A DNA stretch of 58,798 nucleotides from assembly GCA_903867225.1 (NCBI GenBank), contig CAIPQN010000052.1, positions 1 to 58,798 on the forward strand. The letters run 5' to 3'. Shown in pieces: positions 55,837-58,798 of the stretch. The translations under genes and the position numbers were made by a program. This DNA comes from an uncultured Pseudomonadota bacterium. Its GTDB lineage: Bacteria > Pseudomonadota > Gammaproteobacteria > Methylococcales > Methylomonadaceae. Under the pieces are notes generated by a model. It did not search any database, had not been told where the DNA came from, and worked only from the letters and a program-made list of their open reading frames with translations. Position 1 is the first letter of the stretch; every line of letters begins with the position of its first letter.

Positions 55837-56622
55837 TCAGCGATAATTTCGACCATAAAAAATTTCAGTTACTTCTTTGTGAACCTTTTTCTCAATTTCG
55901 ATTTTTTTCTCAGCTGACAAATTACATTCTTTTTCAAACAAATAATTTTCCAATTCTGTTTTTTTCAACATCATTTTTGTGTGGAAAATATTTTCTTGAT
56001 ACACATTTACATCAATCATTTGGTAATTTTCTTGCGTATCGGGTGCAATAAAATCTTGAATAGAAGTAATGGTGTGGTCAATATAAAGTTTTTTACCTTC
56101 AATATCACGAGTAAATCCACGCACTCGATAATCCATTGTGACTACGTCCGATTCAAAACTATGAATTAAATAATTCAGGGCTTTCAATGGCGAAATACGT
56201 CCACAAGTCGAAACATCAATATCCGCACGAAATGTACTAATACCGCTATCTGGATGACTTTCAGGGTAAGTGTGAACAGTAATGTGGCTTTTATCTAAAT
56301 GCGCCAACACTGTTTCAGGTAGAGGACCAGGCGATTGACTATTCATACTTGGTGGCGGTGGTGAATCACCTTCTGAAATCAACATAGTAACGCTCGCCCC
56401 TTGCGGATCGTAATCTTGACGAGCAATGTTTAAAATCTGTGCGCCAATAATTTCAGCAACATTCTTCAGAATTTGTGTCAATTTATCGGCATTATAAGCT
56501 TCATCGATATACTCAATGTAAGCCTGTTGCTGCTCGGCTGGTGCATAACAAATGTCATAAATGTTAAAACTGAGCGACTTCGTTAAATTATTAAAGCCGT
56601 GTAATTGTAATTTTGTATTCAA
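55837..56622 (-). CDS. speD: S-adenosylmethionine decarboxylase proenzyme
   Basis: Provides decarboxylated SAM for spermidine synthesis; the proenzyme cleaves itself to make a pyruvoyl group. The E. coli-type motif [15 protein letters not shown] and the conserved [17 protein letters not shown] and [13 protein letters not shown] are clear. The TTG at 56622 (261 residues), preceded by GAGG at 9 bp, places the cleavage serine at Ser112, the E. coli number. The upstream ATG at 56652 would overlap osmC by 26 bp and add ten residues. speE is not in the window. Confidence 0.92.
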   Translation of the reverse strand: MNTKLQLHGFNNLTKSLSFNIYDICYAPAEQQQAYIEYIDEAYNADKLTQILKNVAEIIGAQILNIARQDYDPQGASVTMLISEGDSPPPPSMNSQSPGPLPETVLAHLDKSHITVHTYPESHPDSGISTFRADIDVSTCGRISPLKALNYLIHSFESDVVTMDYRVRGFTRDIEGKKLYIDHTITSIQDFIAPDTQENYQMIDVNVYQENIFHTKMMLKKTELENYLFEKECNLSAEKKIEIEKKVHKEVTEIFYGRNYR

Positions 56623-56626
56623 TGTT

Positions 56627-57046
56627 CTAAACCTCGATAACTTCAAAATCATGGGTCATTTCGACCCCTGCGTTTCCTAACATAATTGCCGCTGAACAGT
56701 ATTTTTCTGCAGATAATTTTACAGCGCGTTCAACCGCAGCAGGTTTTAAATCACGTCCACTCACAACAAAATGTAAATGAATTTTACTGAAAACAGCGGG
56801 AACTGCATCTACCCGTTCAGCTGTTAATTCGGCAACACAACTTATTAAATCATTGCGTCCTTTTTGAAGGATTTGTACTACATCAAACGATGAACATCCA
56901 CCGACACCCAATAACAACATTTCCATTGGGCGAATACCCATATTTCGACCACCTAAATCAGGTGGTCCATCCATGACGATTGCGTGACCGCTGCCCGATT
57001 CACCGACAAACATCACGCCATCTACCCATTTAACGGTTGCTTTCAT
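56627..57046 (-). CDS. OsmC family protein
   Basis: A 139-residue OsmC/Ohr-fold protein. Two cysteines expected for peroxide reduction are present: Cys51 in [11 protein letters not shown] and Cys117 in KYCSAAIML. It is closest in look to the YhfA-type subgroup, with GIRPMEMLL in front. Its stop is 4 bp from the speD start chosen here, so they are probably an operon. Peroxide reductase activity is likely but unproven. Confidence 0.85.
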   Translation of the reverse strand: MKATVKWVDGVMFVGESGSGHAIVMDGPPDLGGRNMGIRPMEMLLLGVGGCSSFDVVQILQKGRNDLISCVAELTAERVDAVPAVFSKIHLHFVVSGRDLKPAAVERAVKLSAEKYCSAAIMLGNAGVEMTHDFEVIEV

Positions 57047-57124
57047 AGTTTTTTCTCAATTAAAAAATGGCGTGAATGGTATCACACTATCTTTACAGCG
57101 CGTGTGACAGAAAATTTTTTTTCT

Positions 57125-58534
57125 TTAATCACTAATATCAATGTTTAATTCGGTTACTTTTCTTGTCAATGTGTTGCGTCCGTAACCCAATAAATTAGCG
57201 GCTTCGTGACGTTTATTGCCCGTAAAATCTAATGCAGATTTAATCAAAATACTTTCGACGATTGGAATAATTTGTTTGGCAATTTCGGCAGTTTTATTAC
57301 GCAAATGTTGGTCAATTGCCGTGCGTAATAAACTTTCCCAATCGTCACCAAATGACATTTTTTTTACCAATAATTCGGGCGGTAAATCGTGAATATGAAT
57401 TTCGTGTCCCGATGCCATTACAGTTAACCATCGACAAGTATTTTCTAATTGCCGCACATTACCGTGCCAATCTAACGCGCTTAAAAATACTTCCACATTA
57501 GGCTTTAACACTTTAATTTCCATGTCCAATTCTTTTGCCGCTTGCTGCAAAAAGTAACGAAGCAATAATGGAATATCTTGCTTGCGTTCGCGTAGCGGTG
57601 GAATATGAATCCGAATCACATTCAAACGATGAAATAAATCATCACGAAAACGCCCTTGTTTCACAAGTTCTTCTAAATTCTGATGTGTTGCGGCAATGAT
57701 TCGCACATCGACTTTCGTTGAAGCATAAGCACCCACAGGATAGAATTCGCCGTCTGACAATACGCGCAACAAACGAGTTTGCAATTCAGCGGGCATATCA
57801 CCGATTTCATCTAAAAATAGCGTGCCACCATTTGCTTGTTCAAATCGTCCAGCCCGACGCTGAACGGCACCAGTGAATGCGCCTTTCTCATGACCAAATA
57901 ATTCCGATTCCATTAAATCTTTCGGAATTGCCGCCATATTTAACGCGATAAATGGTTTTGCACTGCGTGGACTGTGACGATGTAATGCTTTGGCAACCAA
58001 TTCTTTTCCCGTTCCCGATTCTCCATTGATTAACACAGTAATTTGCGAACGAGCTAAACGTCCAATCGCTCGAAAAACATCTTGCATAGCTGGAGCTTCA
58101 CCCACAATATCTGAAATGAAATTTTGTGTTGATGTAACAGAATCCATGACATTTTCATGTTGCTGCGAATGAAGATAAGCGCGGCGTGTTAATTCAATTA
58201 AGTCTGTAATATCAAATGGCTTTGGTAAATAATCAAATGCACCGCCCTGAAATGCTGCGACGGCACTTTCTAAGTCCGAATGAGCTGTCATTACAATCAC
58301 AGGCAATTTTGGGTAATTTGATTGAATTTTATTGAGCAATTCCAAACCATTCATATCTGGCATCCGAATATCTGTAATCAGAACATTTGGAATTTCATAC
58401 TGTAGCGCAGTGAGTAATTCTTTTGGATTTTGAAAACTTCGTGCAACCATTTTGGCTTTTTGAAAAGCCTTTTCCATCACCCAGCGAATGGATTTATCGT
58501 CATCAACAATCCAAACGGTTTCTAATTTATTCAT
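57125..58534 (-). CDS. glnG: nitrogen regulation response regulator NtrC
   Basis: Sigma-54-dependent activator of nitrogen-assimilation genes. I start it at the ATG at 58534 (469 residues, [18 protein letters not shown]), matching other NtrC proteins; an upstream ATG adds 11 unsupported residues. The receiver domain has phospho-acceptor Asp55 in [10 protein letters not shown]. The AAA+ domain shows GESGTGKE and GAFTGA, and the C-terminal Fis-type helix-turn-helix reads [20 protein letters not shown]. Its sensor NtrB is normally encoded just upstream, but only 127 bp separate it from an IS21-family end. Confidence 0.93.
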   Translation of the reverse strand: MNKLETVWIVDDDKSIRWVMEKAFQKAKMVARSFQNPKELLTALQYEIPNVLITDIRMPDMNGLELLNKIQSNYPKLPVIVMTAHSDLESAVAAFQGGAFDYLPKPFDITDLIELTRRAYLHSQQHENVMDSVTSTQNFISDIVGEAPAMQDVFRAIGRLARSQITVLINGESGTGKELVAKALHRHSPRSAKPFIALNMAAIPKDLMESELFGHEKGAFTGAVQRRAGRFEQANGGTLFLDEIGDMPAELQTRLLRVLSDGEFYPVGAYASTKVDVRIIAATHQNLEELVKQGRFRDDLFHRLNVIRIHIPPLRERKQDIPLLLRYFLQQAAKELDMEIKVLKPNVEVFLSALDWHGNVRQLENTCRWLTVMASGHEIHIHDLPPELLVKKMSFGDDWESLLRTAIDQHLRNKTAEIAKQIIPIVESILIKSALDFTGNKRHEAANLLGYGRNTLTRKVTELNIDISD

Positions 58535-58661
58535 ATAGATTTTATTTCCGTAAACCCTTATCTCCATGAAGTTCTGATTGCATCAAGCTTTCAGAGCTTT
58601 TGGTAATGTTTCATTTGTGAGAGGTGTTTAACTCTGTGGATGCGAGTTAAATAAAAAGCTT

Positions 58662-58798
58662 TGTTACCAACGCTTTAAATTTGACCCCTTAGCAACGGAA
58701 TAAGCTAATCCATTTAACGAAAAATAGAATATCGTAGAAATCAATAACGACAATGGATTGAAGTCATAAACCACACTTCAATAGGGGGTCAATTAAAA
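58662..58798 (+). mobile_element. IS21-family terminus, cut by window edge
   Basis: TGTTACCAACG starts at 58662, as in the left-edge element, and is followed by TTTGACCCC (58680-58688) and AACGGAATAAG, a diverged copy of the GGGGTCA units read in reverse. GGGGGTCAATTAAAA (58784-58798) is a further unit in the opposite direction at the very end. The element points out of the window to the right. No istB sequence could be recognised. Confidence 0.6.

Noticed and set aside
1..58798. CRISPR arrays, tRNA or rRNA genes
   Set aside because: No regularly spaced repeat array was seen, and no cloverleaf-type or rRNA-like sequence was noticed while reading. Short degenerate cases could be missed without a scanner.

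Overview
The window reads as a gammaproteobacterial chromosome segment, AT-rich by eye (about 40% GC). It carries core genes in gammaproteobacterial company: aroQ-accB-accC-prmA-dusB, lepA-lepB-rnc-era, long-form pstC and pstA, class 1A speD, rpoH, trkH-trkA and ntrC. A Methylococcales- or Thiotrichales-like relative is plausible (NAD-type isocitrate dehydrogenase, a small heme d1 gene set), but the order cannot be fixed from the sequence alone. No rRNA, tRNA, CRISPR or replication origin was seen.

Layout. Positions 1-660 are a graveyard of mobile DNA: an IS21-family end with the first codons of istA, a 191-bp MITE-like element with perfect 22-bp terminal inverted repeats and a 9-bp target duplication, and the 3' remnant of an IS256-family transposase that stops three bases from the dusB stop codon. 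Minus-strand housekeeping genes follow (dusB, a membrane protein, prmA, accC, accB, aroQ, glmM, ftsH, hslO, trkH, trkA; 0.66-12.8 kb). Next comes a plus-strand block: a PLP-fold protein of unknown role, trpD, nth, an NYN/OST-HTH protein and miaA (13-18.3 kb). The phosphate system pstS-pstC-pstA-pstB, a half-length phoU copy and full phoU (18.4-25.4 kb) sits behind a near-consensus Pho box.

From 25.4 to 28.7 kb is an accessory island: an inverted-repeat element, a vapBC-type pair, several unrecognised or secreted small proteins, and an XRE regulator translationally coupled to a secreted protein. lepA-lepB-rnc-era follow, then rluB and DUF2970 on the other strand, and a surface-type protein whose DUF1566 domain is interrupted by a Thr/Gly/Ala-rich tract. 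Then come DUF2062 and comEC, a miniature degenerate GGDEF protein, tyrA-hisC, and rpoH. A nirF gene with two siroheme-decarboxylase genes runs into acs, followed by icd and an unknown gene, trpS, pilZ-queD, pepN, a nuclease and a putative structured small RNA (about 53.91-54.08 kb). The right part holds a membrane protein with a glycolate-oxidase-type Fe-S protein, speD-osmC and ntrC. The right edge is another IS21-family terminus.

The two window edges each contain exactly 137 bp of IS21-family sequence measured from the same TGTTACC terminus. This suggests the window is one assembly contig bounded by a multicopy insertion sequence. It also explains why expected neighbours (fis after dusB, ntrB before ntrC) are not visible. 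The most interesting leads are the candidate small RNA with Hfq/Crc-type AAYAAYAA motifs, the fresh-looking MITE, the tandem whole/half phoU pair and the reduced heme d1 gene set.
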